Assembly: GCF_002163835.1 (NCBI RefSeq)
Contig: NZ_CP019331.1
Span: forward strand, 3,049,573 to 3,113,572
Direction of reading: 5' to 3'
Source of the DNA: Polaribacter sp. SA4-10
Lineage (GTDB): Bacteria > Bacteroidota > Bacteroidia > Flavobacteriales > Flavobacteriaceae
Length of the DNA stretch: 64,000 nt
Shown here: one piece after another, positions 26,964 to 35,057 of the stretch
How positions within the stretch are numbered: position 1 is the first letter of the stretch
How the letters are laid out: every line of letters starts with the position of its first letter
The notes under the pieces: model-generated
Told to the model about the DNA's origin: nothing
Seen by the model: only the letters and a program-made list of their open reading frames with translations
Database searches by the model: none
Translations under genes and position numbers: made by a program

Positions 26964-27128
26964 GTGTATAATAAAAGAATAGCATTAGAAAAAGATGATT
27001 ATTATCTGAACGAACAAGGTTTTCGTGTTTTTACAGAAAAATATCATTTAAAAAGAGGGCATTGTTGCAAAAGTGGTTGTAAACATTGTCCTTATGGTTA
27101 TGATAAAAAAACAGATAGTTTTAAATAA
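26964..27128 (+). CDS. DUF5522 family microprotein, cysteine-rich
   Basis: A 54-residue frame from GTG 26964 to TAA 27128. It carries the DUF5522 pattern: DDYYLNEQGFRVFTEKYHL, then KRGHCCKSGCKHCPYGY with five cysteines and two histidines in a compact cluster that could bind a metal ion. The role of the family is not known to me. The frame is open further upstream but without an ATG; the GTG after the promoter box is the best start. It stands between the terminator of the DUF4136 gene and the DUF4197 gene 55 bases downstream. Confidence 0.7.
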   Translation: MYNKRIALEKDDYYLNEQGFRVFTEKYHLKRGHCCKSGCKHCPYGYDKKTDSFK

Positions 27129-27183
27129 AATTGTGACGTATCAATAAAAAAGGGTTCAAAGAGTCAAAGGATAGATTAAAAAA

Positions 27184-27894
27184 ATGATAAAAAGAATTTT
27201 AGTATTCGTTATTGCAATTCAGTTTGCTGGTTGTGCAGAGTTACAGAAAGTAGTTAGTCAATTACCAAGTGGCGGGGCTTTAAGTCAAGAGCAAATTGGA
27301 AATGGATTAAGACAAGCTTTAGATAACGGAATTAAAAATCAGGTTTCTAAATTAACGGCTTCAAATGGTTTTTATAAAAATGAAATGGTAAAAATTTTAT
27401 TGCCAGAAGAATTACAAACTTTAGATAAAGGTTTGCGTAAAATTGGTTTAGGTAATTTGGCAGATGAAGGTATAAAAGTTTTAAATAGAGCAGCAGAAGA
27501 TGCGGTTAAAACTGCAACTCCAATATTTGTAAATGCTGTAAAAAACATGTCTTTTAATGATGCTAAAAACATACTTTTAGGTGATGAAAATGCAGTAACA
27601 AAATATTTAAAAAATAAAACTTCAACAGCATTATATAGTGAGTTTACACCGGTCATTAAAAATTCATTTGGTAAAGTTGGTGCAGATAAAGTATGGTTAA
27701 ACTTAATTAGCAAGTACAATTCTATTCCTTTTGTAACAAAAGTAAATCCAGATTTAACAGATTACGTTACAAACCAAGCTTTAAAAGGGGTGTTTACAAT
27801 GATTGAAGTTGAAGAAAAAGGAATTAGAGAAAAGGCAGGTTTAAGAAACACTGCTTTATTGAAGCAAGTTTTTGCATTGCAAGATAATAAGTAA
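27184..27894 (+). CDS. DUF4197 domain-containing lipoprotein
   Basis: The 236-residue protein has a signal peptide with lipobox FAGC (Cys17) and the DUF4197 domain: LSQEQIGNGLRQALDNGI near the N-terminus, KILLPEELQTLDKGLRKIGLG, the segment AEDAVKTATPIF and a C-terminal TDYVTNQALKGVFTMIEVEE. It is predicted to be a mostly helical periplasmic lipoprotein. No activity is known to me for the family. It is transcribed alone or with the DUF5522 microprotein and ends at a clear terminator. Confidence 0.85.
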   Translation: MIKRILVFVIAIQFAGCAELQKVVSQLPSGGALSQEQIGNGLRQALDNGIKNQVSKLTASNGFYKNEMVKILLPEELQTLDKGLRKIGLGNLADEGIKVLNRAAEDAVKTATPIFVNAVKNMSFNDAKNILLGDENAVTKYLKNKTSTALYSEFTPVIKNSFGKVGADKVWLNLISKYNSIPFVTKVNPDLTDYVTNQALKGVFTMIEVEEKGIREKAGLRNTALLKQVFALQDNK

Positions 27895-27918
27895 AACATG
27901 TGTTTTTAGAAATAATAG

Positions 27919-27948
27919 AACCTGCATTTTATCATGTAGGTTTTTTTT
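27919..27948 (+). terminator. terminator of the DUF4197 gene
   Basis: AACCTGCAT (27919-27927) pairs with ATGTAGGTT (27934-27942) with one mismatch, followed by a run of T. Confidence 0.7.
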
Positions 27949-28011
27949 GTCTATTTATTTTTAGATTATATAAATAAATTGTGTATATTTAAGTGTTTTA
28001 TAACCCTAATT

Positions 28012-28200
28012 ATGTCACGTTTAAATCAACTACACAGCTACAAAAAACATCTTGAAGATAGATATAATAGACTTTTAGAAAAGTCGAATGACTATCGTTT
28101 TGTAGATGAGTCTATAAGTGACTTTGCTGCTTATAAAGCGATGAAAGTTTTAAGTAAACTAAATAAAGTTAATTATTTAGATAGAGAACTTCCTGTATAG
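28012..28200 (+). CDS. small conserved-looking hypothetical protein, 62 residues
   Basis: The start is placed at ATG 28012 rather than the earlier in-frame ATG at 27979, because the residues before it are hydrophobic and overlap the promoter-like sequence TATATTTAAG. The product is charged and helical: a heptad-like LNQLHSYKKHLEDRYNRLLE, then SDFAAYKAMKVLSKLNKVNYL. It looks like a short coiled-coil cytoplasmic protein. I do not recognise a named family. It is flanked by a terminator upstream and the GH16 gene 143 bases downstream. Confidence 0.55.
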   Translation: MSRLNQLHSYKKHLEDRYNRLLEKSNDYRFVDESISDFAAYKAMKVLSKLNKVNYLDRELPV

Positions 28201-28343
28201 TAATTATGTCTTTCTTTTAAATTCTGAAGATTATTAAGTGCATTTTAAGTTTTTTGTATTGTTTCTGTATAGGTGCCTTTTAACTTTTTGATGGAAAGAA
28301 GAAGTAGATTTGTTGAAATTAGTTAATCAACAAATCACTCTAT

Positions 28344-29951
28344 ATGCGTTATTCTTTATTTCTATTGCTATTCAGTATTTTTTCATTTAGTCAAACTGTT
28401 GAAGATGATTTTGAAGGAAATGGTACCATTAGTTCATGGTTTGGAGATGATTGTGGTATCTCAACTGAGTCTTCAAATCTATATAAAGAAGGAATTAATA
28501 CTTCGAATACCGTTTTAAAATATTCAGATACTGGAGAAGCTTATGCAAATGTTAGATTTGATGTTCCTATCAATTTTAATTTATCTGATGATTATACTTT
28601 TTCTTTAAAAATATATGTTCCTTCAAATGATATTACAGGAACAGAAACAAATCAAATTTCTTTGAAATTACAAGATGGAAAAATTGGTGCTCCTTGGTCT
28701 ACACAAAGTGAAATAATTAAACCTCTTGTTCTTAATGAATGGCAAACAATTACTTTCGATTTTAAAAATGACAACTATATTAATTTAGATTCAGGTTCAA
28801 TAGCACCAACATCTAGAAATGACTTTAATAGAGTAGTAATACAATTAAATGGAGAAAATAATTCCAGCAACATTATTGCTTATATAGATGATGTTCTATA
28901 TGATGGAATACTTAGTGAGGAAGATAATAATTCTAGTTCAGATTCAATATTTAATAATTTAGTTTGGTCAGATGAATTTGATGGAAATGGGGCGATAGAT
29001 TCTAGTAAATGGTTTCATCAAACGCAATTACCAAATGGAGGAAGTTGGTATAATGGCGAAGTTCAGCATTATACAGATAGAATAGAAAACACTTTTAAGG
29101 ACAATGGTATTTTAAACATTGAAGCAAAAAAAGAATCCTACAGAAATCAAGGAGTGACAAAAGAATATACATCAGCAAGATTAAATTCAAAGTTTGCTTT
29201 TAAATATGGACGTATAGAAGTAAAAGCAAAATTACCAACAGGAGTTGGAACTTGGCCAGCAATTTGGACACTGGGTAAAAATATTAATGAACCTGGAGGG
29301 TATTGGTCAAGTGAATTTGGTACTGCTAATTGGCCAGCATGTGGAGAAATTGATATTATGGAACATTGGGGAAGTAATCAAAATGTTGTTCAAAGTGCAA
29401 TGCATACACCTTCTAGTTATGGAGGAACAGTAAATCATGGAGGGCAAACTATTGCTACAGCATCTAGTGCTTTTCATGTGTATAGTTTAGATTGGTCATC
29501 AGAAAAAATGGTTTTTAAAGTTGATGGGGTTACTCATTATATATACAATCCAGAAAATAAAGACGCAAGTACTTGGCCTTTTGATGCAGAACAATATTTG
29601 TTATTAAATGTTGCCATTCAGCCTAGCATAGCAAGTTCTTATACAGCAGATGCTATGGAAATAGATTATGTACGCGTGTATCAAGAGTCTACGGCATCTT
29701 CTACTAGCTCTAATTTAGAGGAAGTGAGTATTTATCCAAACCCTATAAACGATAAATTAACAATAAAAATTCCAAGTTTATTTGTTGGAGCTAAGGCAAC
29801 AATTTATAACCTTACAGGAAGTAGGGTGAAAACTTTTTTTATAGACCAAAAGACGAAGGCTATCGATTTTTCTAGTTTTAAAAAAGGTGTTTATTTTTTA
29901 AAGTTAGAAGGTGGTGTTAAAGTAGAAACCTTTAAGATAATTAAAAATTAA
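28344..29951 (+). CDS. secreted GH16 beta-glucanase (laminarinase-like) with T9SS sorting domain
   Basis: A 535-residue secreted enzyme. Residues 1-16 are a signal peptide (LFSIFSFSQ), 17-190 a beta-sandwich resembling a carbohydrate-binding module, about 205-450 the GH16 catalytic domain, and about 460-535 a type A T9SS sorting domain (VSIYPNPINDKL, ending KGVYFLKLEGG). The catalytic motif is EIDIMEHWG, with Glu335 as nucleophile and Glu340 as acid/base, as in laminarinases and other beta-1,3(4)-glucanases. WFHQTQLPNGGSWYNGEVQHYTDR is the usual first GH16 landmark. It would degrade algal or fungal beta-glucans outside the cell, fitting a marine polysaccharide degrader. No SusC/SusD pair is adjacent, so it is not part of a visible utilisation locus. 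Confidence 0.88.
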   Translation: MRYSLFLLLFSIFSFSQTVEDDFEGNGTISSWFGDDCGISTESSNLYKEGINTSNTVLKYSDTGEAYANVRFDVPINFNLSDDYTFSLKIYVPSNDITGTETNQISLKLQDGKIGAPWSTQSEIIKPLVLNEWQTITFDFKNDNYINLDSGSIAPTSRNDFNRVVIQLNGENNSSNIIAYIDDVLYDGILSEEDNNSSSDSIFNNLVWSDEFDGNGAIDSSKWFHQTQLPNGGSWYNGEVQHYTDRIENTFKDNGILNIEAKKESYRNQGVTKEYTSARLNSKFAFKYGRIEVKAKLPTGVGTWPAIWTLGKNINEPGGYWSSEFGTANWPACGEIDIMEHWGSNQNVVQSAMHTPSSYGGTVNHGGQTIATASSAFHVYSLDWSSEKMVFKVDGVTHYIYNPENKDASTWPFDAEQYLLLNVAIQPSIASSYTADAMEIDYVRVYQESTASSTSSNLEEVSIYPNPINDKLTIKIPSLFVGAKATIYNLTGSRVKTFFIDQKTKAIDFSSFKKGVYFLKLEGGVKVETFKIIKN

Positions 29952-29956
29952 GTTTT

Positions 29957-30775
29957 CTAAACTTCATCTAAAATAATAGCCATTTCTTTTTGTAGTTCCT
30001 CTGCTTTTATAGCTGCTTTATTTGCGAAATCTTCATTTTTTGAAGCATAAATAATTCCACGAGAAGAGTTTATTAATAAGCCAATATTTTCTGATAAACC
30101 ATATTTACAAACATCTTGTAAATTACCTCCTTGAGCACCAACTCCAGGAACTAATAAAAAAGAAGTAGGAACAATTTTTCTAATTTCTTTAAAATACTCC
30201 GCTTTTGTAGCGCCAACAACATACATTAAGTTTTCTGAGTTTTTCCAGTTTTTAGACGTTTCTAATACTTGTTTATATACTTCTTTGCCATCTATTTTTT
30301 TTGTTTGAAAATCAAAAGCACCTTCATTAGAAGTTAACGCCAACATAATGGTATGTTTGTTTTCAAAAGCTAAAAAGGGCTCAATAGAATCTTTTCCCAT
30401 ATAAGGAGCAACAGTTACAGAATCAAAAGCTAAATCCTTAAAAAATGCTTTTGCATACATTGTAGAGGTATTACCAATATCGCCACGTTTTGCATCAGCA
30501 ATTGTAAAAATTTCTGGGTAATTTTTGTTGATATAATTAATTGTCTTTTCTAGAGATTGCCAACCTTTTATACCATAAGCTTCGTAAAAAGCGGTGTTAG
30601 GTTTGTAAGCAACACATAAGTGATGAGTAGCATCAATAATAGCTTTGTTAAATTTAAAAATAGGATCTTCTTCTTTTAATAAGTGAGCAGGAATCTTATT
30701 TAAATCTACATCTAAACCAATGCATAAAAATGATTTTTTTTTCTTAATTTGAGCTACTAGTTGTTGTGTCGTCAT
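29957..30775 (-). CDS. pyrF: orotidine-5'-phosphate decarboxylase
   Basis: The 272-residue protein belongs to the longer, type 2 OMP decarboxylases: [14 protein letters not shown] at the N-terminus, the catalytic [21 protein letters not shown] with the Asp-x-Lys-x-x-Asp charge network, [12 protein letters not shown], and a C-terminal VPGVGAQGG phosphate-binding loop. It makes UMP from OMP in pyrimidine synthesis in the cytoplasm. It ends five bases from the convergent GH16 gene. A TACTTTTG promoter box lies 19 bases upstream of the ATG. The identification is firm. Confidence 0.93.
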   Translation of the reverse strand: MTTQQLVAQIKKKKSFLCIGLDVDLNKIPAHLLKEEDPIFKFNKAIIDATHHLCVAYKPNTAFYEAYGIKGWQSLEKTINYINKNYPEIFTIADAKRGDIGNTSTMYAKAFFKDLAFDSVTVAPYMGKDSIEPFLAFENKHTIMLALTSNEGAFDFQTKKIDGKEVYKQVLETSKNWKNSENLMYVVGATKAEYFKEIRKIVPTSFLLVPGVGAQGGNLQDVCKYGLSENIGLLINSSRGIIYASKNEDFANKAAIKAEELQKEMAIILDEV

Positions 30776-30794
30776 TTGTTAGTTATAAGTATTG

Positions 30795-30802
30795 CAAAAG
30801 TA
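30795..30802 (-). promoter_or_regulatory. -7 promoter box TACTTTTG
   Basis: Minus-strand TACTTTTG matches TAnnTTTG 19 bases upstream of the pyrF ATG. Confidence 0.45.
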
Positions 30803-30891
30803 CTTAAATTTGCGGTTTATTTATAGTTCATTTTGTAAGTAATCACTGAATTTATAGACAAGAATAAGATATAATTAATACCCAGTTAAAA

Positions 30892-31389
30892 ATGATAAAA
30901 AAAACAATACTATTACTTTCCTTAATTTTAGTAAGCTGTAATTTTGAAACTCCTACACAATTTTCAGAAAAAGCATTAAGTGATACTGTAATTGCTTTAG
31001 ATGACTCTTCCTCTTCTTTTAAAGAGGTAATAAATCAATATAAAGGAAAAAAAATTTTAATTGATGTTTGGGCTTCTTGGTGTGCAGATTGTATTAAAGG
31101 TTTGCCTAAGGTAAAGGAATTGCAAAAAGAATTTCCAGAGGTTGTGTTTCTGTTTTTATCTATTGATGAAAAGAAGGATTCTTGGAAAAGAGGTGTCCAG
31201 AGATTTAAAATTAATGGAGAACACTATAATTTACCAAAAGGAATGAACAATGGCGATTTTGTAGATTTCTTAAATTTAAATTGGATTCCTAGGTGTTTAG
31301 TGATTGATGAAAACGGAGGAATAACACTTTTTAAAGCCACAAAATCTTCAGATAAAAAGATTATAGAAGCCTTAAAAAAAGCTATATAA
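30892..31389 (+). CDS. thioredoxin-like (TlpA family) lipoprotein
   Basis: The 165-residue protein has a lipobox ILVSC (Cys16) and a thioredoxin fold with the redox motif Cys-Ala-Asp-Cys in DVWASWCADCIKGLP. The later cis-proline region is WIPRCLVIDENGG. Such lipid-anchored TlpA/ResA-like proteins reduce disulfides or apocytochromes in the periplasm. The Ala-Asp dipeptide between the cysteines is less common than Gly-Pro or Pro-Cys and will affect redox potential. It lies upstream of tpiA in the same direction but 116 bases apart, so co-transcription is possible, not certain. Confidence 0.85.
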   Translation: MIKKTILLLSLILVSCNFETPTQFSEKALSDTVIALDDSSSSFKEVINQYKGKKILIDVWASWCADCIKGLPKVKELQKEFPEVVFLFLSIDEKKDSWKRGVQRFKINGEHYNLPKGMNNGDFVDFLNLNWIPRCLVIDENGGITLFKATKSSDKKIIEALKKAI

Positions 31390-31505
31390 ATCGTTTTAGT
31401 AACTATTTCTTTTTGAAGCGGTAATTTTCTTTTCCATTTCTTAAATTTACATCTTAATAGAAGTTTAAAAACCTACCTTTTCTATAAGGTATTAAAATCA
31501 TAATT

Positions 31506-32264
31506 ATGAGATCAAAAATAGTTGCGGGAAACTGGAAAATGAATAATGATAAGGAAGAAAGTAAAAAGTTGATTAAAGATTTAAAAAAATCAATTAAAGA
31601 CGTATCATTAAAAAATACAAGAGTAATTGTTGCTCCAACTTTTGTAAATTTATCTTCTTCTGTAAAAGCAGCTAAAAATTCTAATATAGAAGTAGTTGCT
31701 CAAAATATGCATCAAGCTAAAAATGGTGCTTATACTGGTGAGATTTCTGCAGATATGTTAAAAGCAGTAGGTATTAAAACAGTTATTTTAGGGCATTCAG
31801 AAAGAAGAACTTATTTTAATGAAACGGATGCTTCTTTAGCTGAAAAAGTGGATGCTATTTTAGAAAATGATTTAGAAACTATTTTTTGTTTTGGAGAATT
31901 GTTAGAAGACAGAAAGTCTGATAATCATTTTGCTGTGGTAGAAAGCCAAATAGCAAATGCATTATTTCATTTAGAAGCAGCTGCTTGGAAAAGTATTATT
32001 TTAGCTTATGAACCGGTTTGGGCAATAGGAACTGGAGAAACTGCAAGTGCAGAACAAGCACAAGAAATGCATGGTTTTATTAGAAGTATTGTTGAGAAAA
32101 AATACAATAAAGAAGTGGCCGAGAATGTTTCTATTTTATACGGAGGAAGTGTAAAACCTGCAAATGCAGAAGAAATTTTTTCTAAGCCAGATGTTGATGG
32201 AGGTTTAATTGGTGGTGCTGCATTAAATGTAGCCGATTTTACAGGAATTATTAAAGCTATTTAA
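31506..32264 (+). CDS. tpiA: triose-phosphate isomerase
   Basis: The 252-residue protein shows all TIM landmarks: KIVAGNWKMN with the substrate Lys, GHSERR with the catalytic His, the segment AYEPVWAIGTG containing the catalytic Glu, and LYGGSVKPANAEE plus GGALN for the phosphate. It interconverts dihydroxyacetone phosphate and glyceraldehyde 3-phosphate in glycolysis. Length is normal. It is followed by prmA, clpS and a small hypothetical gene in the same direction, an arrangement I know from other Flavobacteriia. The family call is firm. Confidence 0.96.
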   Translation: MRSKIVAGNWKMNNDKEESKKLIKDLKKSIKDVSLKNTRVIVAPTFVNLSSSVKAAKNSNIEVVAQNMHQAKNGAYTGEISADMLKAVGIKTVILGHSERRTYFNETDASLAEKVDAILENDLETIFCFGELLEDRKSDNHFAVVESQIANALFHLEAAAWKSIILAYEPVWAIGTGETASAEQAQEMHGFIRSIVEKKYNKEVAENVSILYGGSVKPANAEEIFSKPDVDGGLIGGAALNVADFTGIIKAI

Positions 32265-32355
32265 GCATCGTATTTAAAGATATTTACAATAAATTTGCAT
32301 CGAGATTTTTTAATCTTGATGCATTTTTTTTTGATTTGATTCAACTTACATTGAT

Positions 32356-33192
32356 ATGGATAATATATATATAGAATACAATTTTACGGTTTCTCCAAAA
32401 GAACCAGGAACAGAAATTTTAATTGCAGAATTAGGAGCTGTTGGTTTTGAAAGTTTTGTAGAAACCGAAAGTGGTATTACTGCATACATTCAAAAAGAAG
32501 ATTGGAAAAACACTATTTTAGATGAAATCTTTATTTTAAATTCTGATGAGTTTAGTATAGAATATAATCAAAATGAAGTTGAGCAAACAAACTGGAATGC
32601 AGAATGGGAAAAGAATTTCTCTCCTATTCAAGTTGATGATTTGGTTAGTATTCGTGCACCGTTTCATGAAAATCCAAATTTAAAGTTTGATATTGTAATA
32701 GAACCAAAAATGAGTTTTGGAACAGGTCATCATGAAACGACACACATGATGGTTCAGCACTTATTAAAACTAGATTTAGAAAATAAAAAGGTTTTAGATA
32801 TGGGTTGTGGAACAGGGATTTTAGCAATTTTTGCTGAAATGAAAGGAGCAAATCCTACAGATGCTATAGATATTGATAATTGGTGTTATGAAAATTCATT
32901 AGAAAATGTAGAAAGAAATAACTGTAAAAATATTACTGTTTATGAAGGAGATTCATCCCTTTTAACCAATAAAAAATACGATGTTATTATAGCTAATATT
33001 AATAGAAATATTTTATTAATGGATATAAAAGTATATGCTAATTGTTTAAATGAAAATGGCGTACTTTTATTAAGTGGATTTTACAAAGACGATATTCCAA
33101 CTATAGATACAGAAGTTTCTAAATACAGTTTAAAATTAGAAACGTATATTGAAAGAAATAATTGGGTAGCGTTAAAGTATAACAAAAAGTAA
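32356..33192 (+). CDS. prmA: ribosomal protein L11 methyltransferase
   Basis: A 278-residue class I methyltransferase of the PrmA type. The N-terminal L11-recognition domain has the typical WNAEWEKNFSPIQVDD, and the catalytic domain has KMSFGTGHHETTHMM and motif I LDMGCGTGILAIFAEMKGA, then IANINRNIL as motif IV. It tri-methylates ribosomal protein L11 in the cytoplasm. It lies 91 bases after tpiA and 23 bases before clpS, so it is likely cotranscribed with clpS. Bacteroidota PrmA proteins are slightly shorter than those of proteobacteria, as here. Confidence 0.93.
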   Translation: MDNIYIEYNFTVSPKEPGTEILIAELGAVGFESFVETESGITAYIQKEDWKNTILDEIFILNSDEFSIEYNQNEVEQTNWNAEWEKNFSPIQVDDLVSIRAPFHENPNLKFDIVIEPKMSFGTGHHETTHMMVQHLLKLDLENKKVLDMGCGTGILAIFAEMKGANPTDAIDIDNWCYENSLENVERNNCKNITVYEGDSSLLTNKKYDVIIANINRNILLMDIKVYANCLNENGVLLLSGFYKDDIPTIDTEVSKYSLKLETYIERNNWVALKYNKK

Positions 33193-33215
33193 AAATATTT
33201 TTTTATTTTTATAGC

Positions 33216-33491
33216 ATGAGCACAAAAGAAAAAATACAAGAAGACGTTGATGTTTTAGAGCAGGAAACGTTTCAACATGAAATAGTTTTACATAATGATG
33301 ATGTAAATACATTTGACCATGTAATTGATGCTCTCATTAGTGTTTGTGAGCATACTCTTGAACAAGCAGAACAATGTGCCACTATAGTGCATTATAAAGG
33401 GAAATGCACCGTAAAATCTGGTGAATATAAATATTTAGAACCAAGATGTTCTAAGTTGTTACAACTAGGTTTATCCGCAGAATTAGTATAA
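33216..33491 (+). CDS. clpS: ATP-dependent Clp protease adaptor ClpS
   Basis: The 91-residue protein matches ClpS: VLHNDDVNTFDHVIDALISV for the N-degron pocket, then EQAEQCATIVHYKGKCTVKSGEY and the helix LEPRCSKLLQLGLSAEL. ClpS binds N-terminal destabilising residues and delivers N-end-rule substrates to ClpAP or ClpCP. The flexible N-terminal arm (KEKIQEDVDVLEQETFQ) is present. It is embedded between prmA and a small gene with only 3 bases to the next start, so these are likely one transcript. Confidence 0.93.
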   Translation: MSTKEKIQEDVDVLEQETFQHEIVLHNDDVNTFDHVIDALISVCEHTLEQAEQCATIVHYKGKCTVKSGEYKYLEPRCSKLLQLGLSAELV

Positions 33492-33494
33492 ATT

Positions 33495-33767
33495 ATGGAA
33501 AATGTTTTTAAGTATTACGAGTTTTCAATTTTCTTTTTAGATACATCAGATACTTTTTCTGGAAACGAAATTTGCTTTACGGAATTAAATGAAACTCATT
33601 TTTTAATTTTTGAAAAGAAGAATTCTACTTATAATTTATTTGTTTCAAAATATCAATCTAAAAACGATATTGGTTTTAAACCACCAGAAATTTTAGAATT
33701 ATTAGTAGAAGATTATAATAAAAGTATTCCTGCACATCGTATTGCTATAAAACAGTATTTAGATTAA
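33495..33767 (+). CDS. hypothetical protein, 90 residues, clpS-linked
   Basis: The start ATG is three bases after the clpS stop, which suggests coupled translation. The product is aromatic- and Asn-rich, with no signal peptide or membrane helix: strands in YYEFSIFFLDTSDTF and THFLIFEKKNSTYNLFVSKY, then a helix ending in AHRIAIKQYLD. I do not recognise a family. The tight spacing and normal codon use support a real gene. Confidence 0.6.
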   Translation: MENVFKYYEFSIFFLDTSDTFSGNEICFTELNETHFLIFEKKNSTYNLFVSKYQSKNDIGFKPPEILELLVEDYNKSIPAHRIAIKQYLD

Positions 33768-34422
33768 ATAGGGTTTTTGTTCATATGCTTTAAGTTACTT
33801 TTTATAGAAAAATGTTCTTATAACACTAAATAGTCTATAAATGCGTTTTTATATTGGTGTATAATAATACGAAGTCAAACCAATGTAATAGTTCTCTTTT
33901 TATAAACTATATGGAGATTTTATTTGGTTATCACTATATTTTAAAAGACACAATAAAAAAATACTTTCTACATTTATTTCTTATTATAATTCTTGTAATA
34001 AAGAAGGTGTTATTGTAGAACCTGTTCCTGTAGAAATGACTTTATCTTCTTTTTATCAGAATTTAATTCTACTATCACAGAAGATTTAGTAGTAACTTTT
34101 GACGGAGTTAATATCTTTTCAAGGTCTTTTGATTATCTGTTGCATGGTACTTTAATTAATCATGTAAATGTTCTGTATTAGATTTTAAAATCAATATTTA
34201 AAGTTCGTCTAAAGTGAAGTTTCTTCTATAAGACTTAAAGAAATACTTAAGTCATTAGTAAAATATTAAAGTTAGAGTATTCCCTTACATCGTCTAATTA
34301 CTGAATAACACCTTAACTAAAGTGCAGTTCATCGAAAGTGTTTATAAAAAAACACTAATTTATTCTTTATTTGTAGTGACTTTTATGGCTATTAAAGACC
34401 TTAGGGATAGAAGCAACAAAAA
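33768..34422. other. 655-base gap containing one decayed lipoprotein gene
   Basis: The only coding-like content is the broken frame at 33952-34181. The rest is AT-rich with frequent stops. A small dyad AGTGTTT...AAACACT lies at about 34338-34358, upstream of the PID-CTERM gene. Confidence 0.4.
33952..34181 (+). pseudogene. decayed lipoprotein gene (frameshifted)
   Basis: One frame gives a lipoprotein-like start without ATG (KKILSTFISYYNSCNKEGV, then EPVPVEMTLSSF) and runs into a TAG. From 34059 another frame continues plausibly with EFNSTITEDLVVTFDGVNIF and SRSFDYLLHG to a TAG at 34179-34181. Joining the two restores a signal peptide with a Cys and a beta-rich mature part. The family cannot be named. 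Confidence 0.4.
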
Positions 34423-34605
34423 ATGGATGTAAAAAAAAATCTCATATTAATCGTAACGATTATAATGTTCATTAAAAGTGGTTTTGCACAGATAGTGCCA
34501 CCACCTATGCCACCCCCGCCACCGCCAGGGTTACTTATAGATGGTTATACGGTTTTGTTATTCATAGTGGGATTAATATATGGAGTAAAAAAGATATATA
34601 AATAA
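34423..34605 (+). CDS. PID-CTERM sorting-domain small protein
   Basis: A 60-residue protein with a signal peptide (residues 1-22, ending GFAQ), a proline run (PPPMPPPPPPG) and then LLIDGYTVLLFIVGLIYGVKKIYK: a short Pro-rich spacer, an L-I-D-G motif, a membrane helix and a basic tail. That is the layout of PID-CTERM proteins of Bacteroidota, a tripartite C-terminal signal (motif, helix, basic end) recalling PEP-CTERM or exosortase-type sorting. The usual P-I-D is L-I-D here. Nearly nothing lies between the two signals, so the whole gene is little more than a spacer between export and sorting signals. No sorting enzyme is in the window. Confidence 0.65.
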   Translation: MDVKKNLILIVTIIMFIKSGFAQIVPPPMPPPPPPGLLIDGYTVLLFIVGLIYGVKKIYK

Positions 34606-34652
34606 TATTTAAGATAGTAATAGTTAGTTTTTATACTAAGTTTGGTTAGGTG

Positions 34653-34684
34653 AAAAGTCCTTAAGCGATAGCTTGAGGACTTTT
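34653..34684. terminator. terminator after the PID-CTERM gene
   Basis: AAAAGTCCTTAAGC (34653-34666), loop GATA, GCTTGAGGACTTTT (34671-34684); 13 of 14 pairs plus one wobble. Confidence 0.7.
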
Positions 34685-34711
34685 CTATTGGAGTTGATTC
34701 TAATAATAAAA

Positions 34712-34742
34712 AAGAACTCATCTTTACAAAAGATGAGTTCTT
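34712..34742 (-). terminator. terminator directly after the tRNA-like sequence
   Basis: A perfect 14-base inverted repeat (AAGAACTCATCTTT and its complement) with a three-base loop, followed on the minus strand by TTTTTATTATTA. It begins one base beyond the tRNA-like acceptor end. Confidence 0.7.
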
Positions 34743-34829
34743 GTCACCATGCCGGGGTTCAAACCAGCAACCTCTTGAACCGTAATTAAGAAAATGCATT
34801 GAAACCCCATTAACTGGTTCTAATAGTGT
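34743..34829 (-). pseudogene. degenerate tRNA-Arg(ACG)-like sequence
   Basis: Read on the minus strand: ATGGTG near the 3' end pairs with CACTAT near the 5' end (six pairs, one wobble); a T-arm GCTGG-TTTGAACC-CCGGC precedes it; upstream is an anticodon-arm-like CTTAA-TTACGGT-TCAAG, whose loop holds ACG (arginine). The anticodon stem has a mismatch and about ten extra bases separate it from the D-arm-like GAAC...GTTT. The span of 87 bases is too long for a class I tRNA. A strong terminator follows immediately, as is common for tRNA genes. A worn tRNA gene is the best reading; a 3'-end relic from element integration is the alternative. Confidence 0.45.
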
Positions 34830-34996
34830 ATGTGTGATAACCTAATTAAACCACTACAGTATTAATATTTTATTTATTAATGGTTTTGATTATCATGTTC
34901 TATTTATGACTGTGTAGCCTTGTTATGACTATAATATTAAGTTTTAAAAACAAGTTAGATCTTACGGAAGAGGTACTATGTTGTTCACTAATCAAT

Positions 34997-35036
34997 TTAA
35001 ACAAAGCACCTCTCTTAAAAGAGGTGCTTTGTTTAA
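34997..35036. terminator. terminator of the BspA-like gene
   Basis: A 17-base perfect inverted repeat, TTAAACAAAGCACCTCT with its complement at 35020-35036 and a six-base loop, 21 bases beyond the BspA-like stop. Confidence 0.75.
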
Positions 35037-35057
35037 TGGGTGTTGTATCTCTAAAAA

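Larger units (their letters stand above)
34606..35057. other. 452-base gap with three terminator hairpins and a tRNA-like sequence
   Basis: Contains the terminator of the PID-CTERM gene (34653-34684), a terminator plus degenerate tRNA-like sequence on the minus strand (34712-34829), an AT-rich stretch without visible signals, and the terminator of the BspA-like gene (34997-35036). Confidence 0.5.

Noticed and set aside
27979..28011. Upstream ATG for the 62-residue small protein
   Set aside because: It sits in promoter-like AT-rich sequence and adds a hydrophobic stretch unlike the rest of the charged protein.
34545..34799. 84-codon minus-strand frame as a protein gene
   Set aside because: Its first part is the translation of the tRNA-like sequence and terminator hairpin, and the rest covers the PID-CTERM gene terminator; no protein-like pattern.
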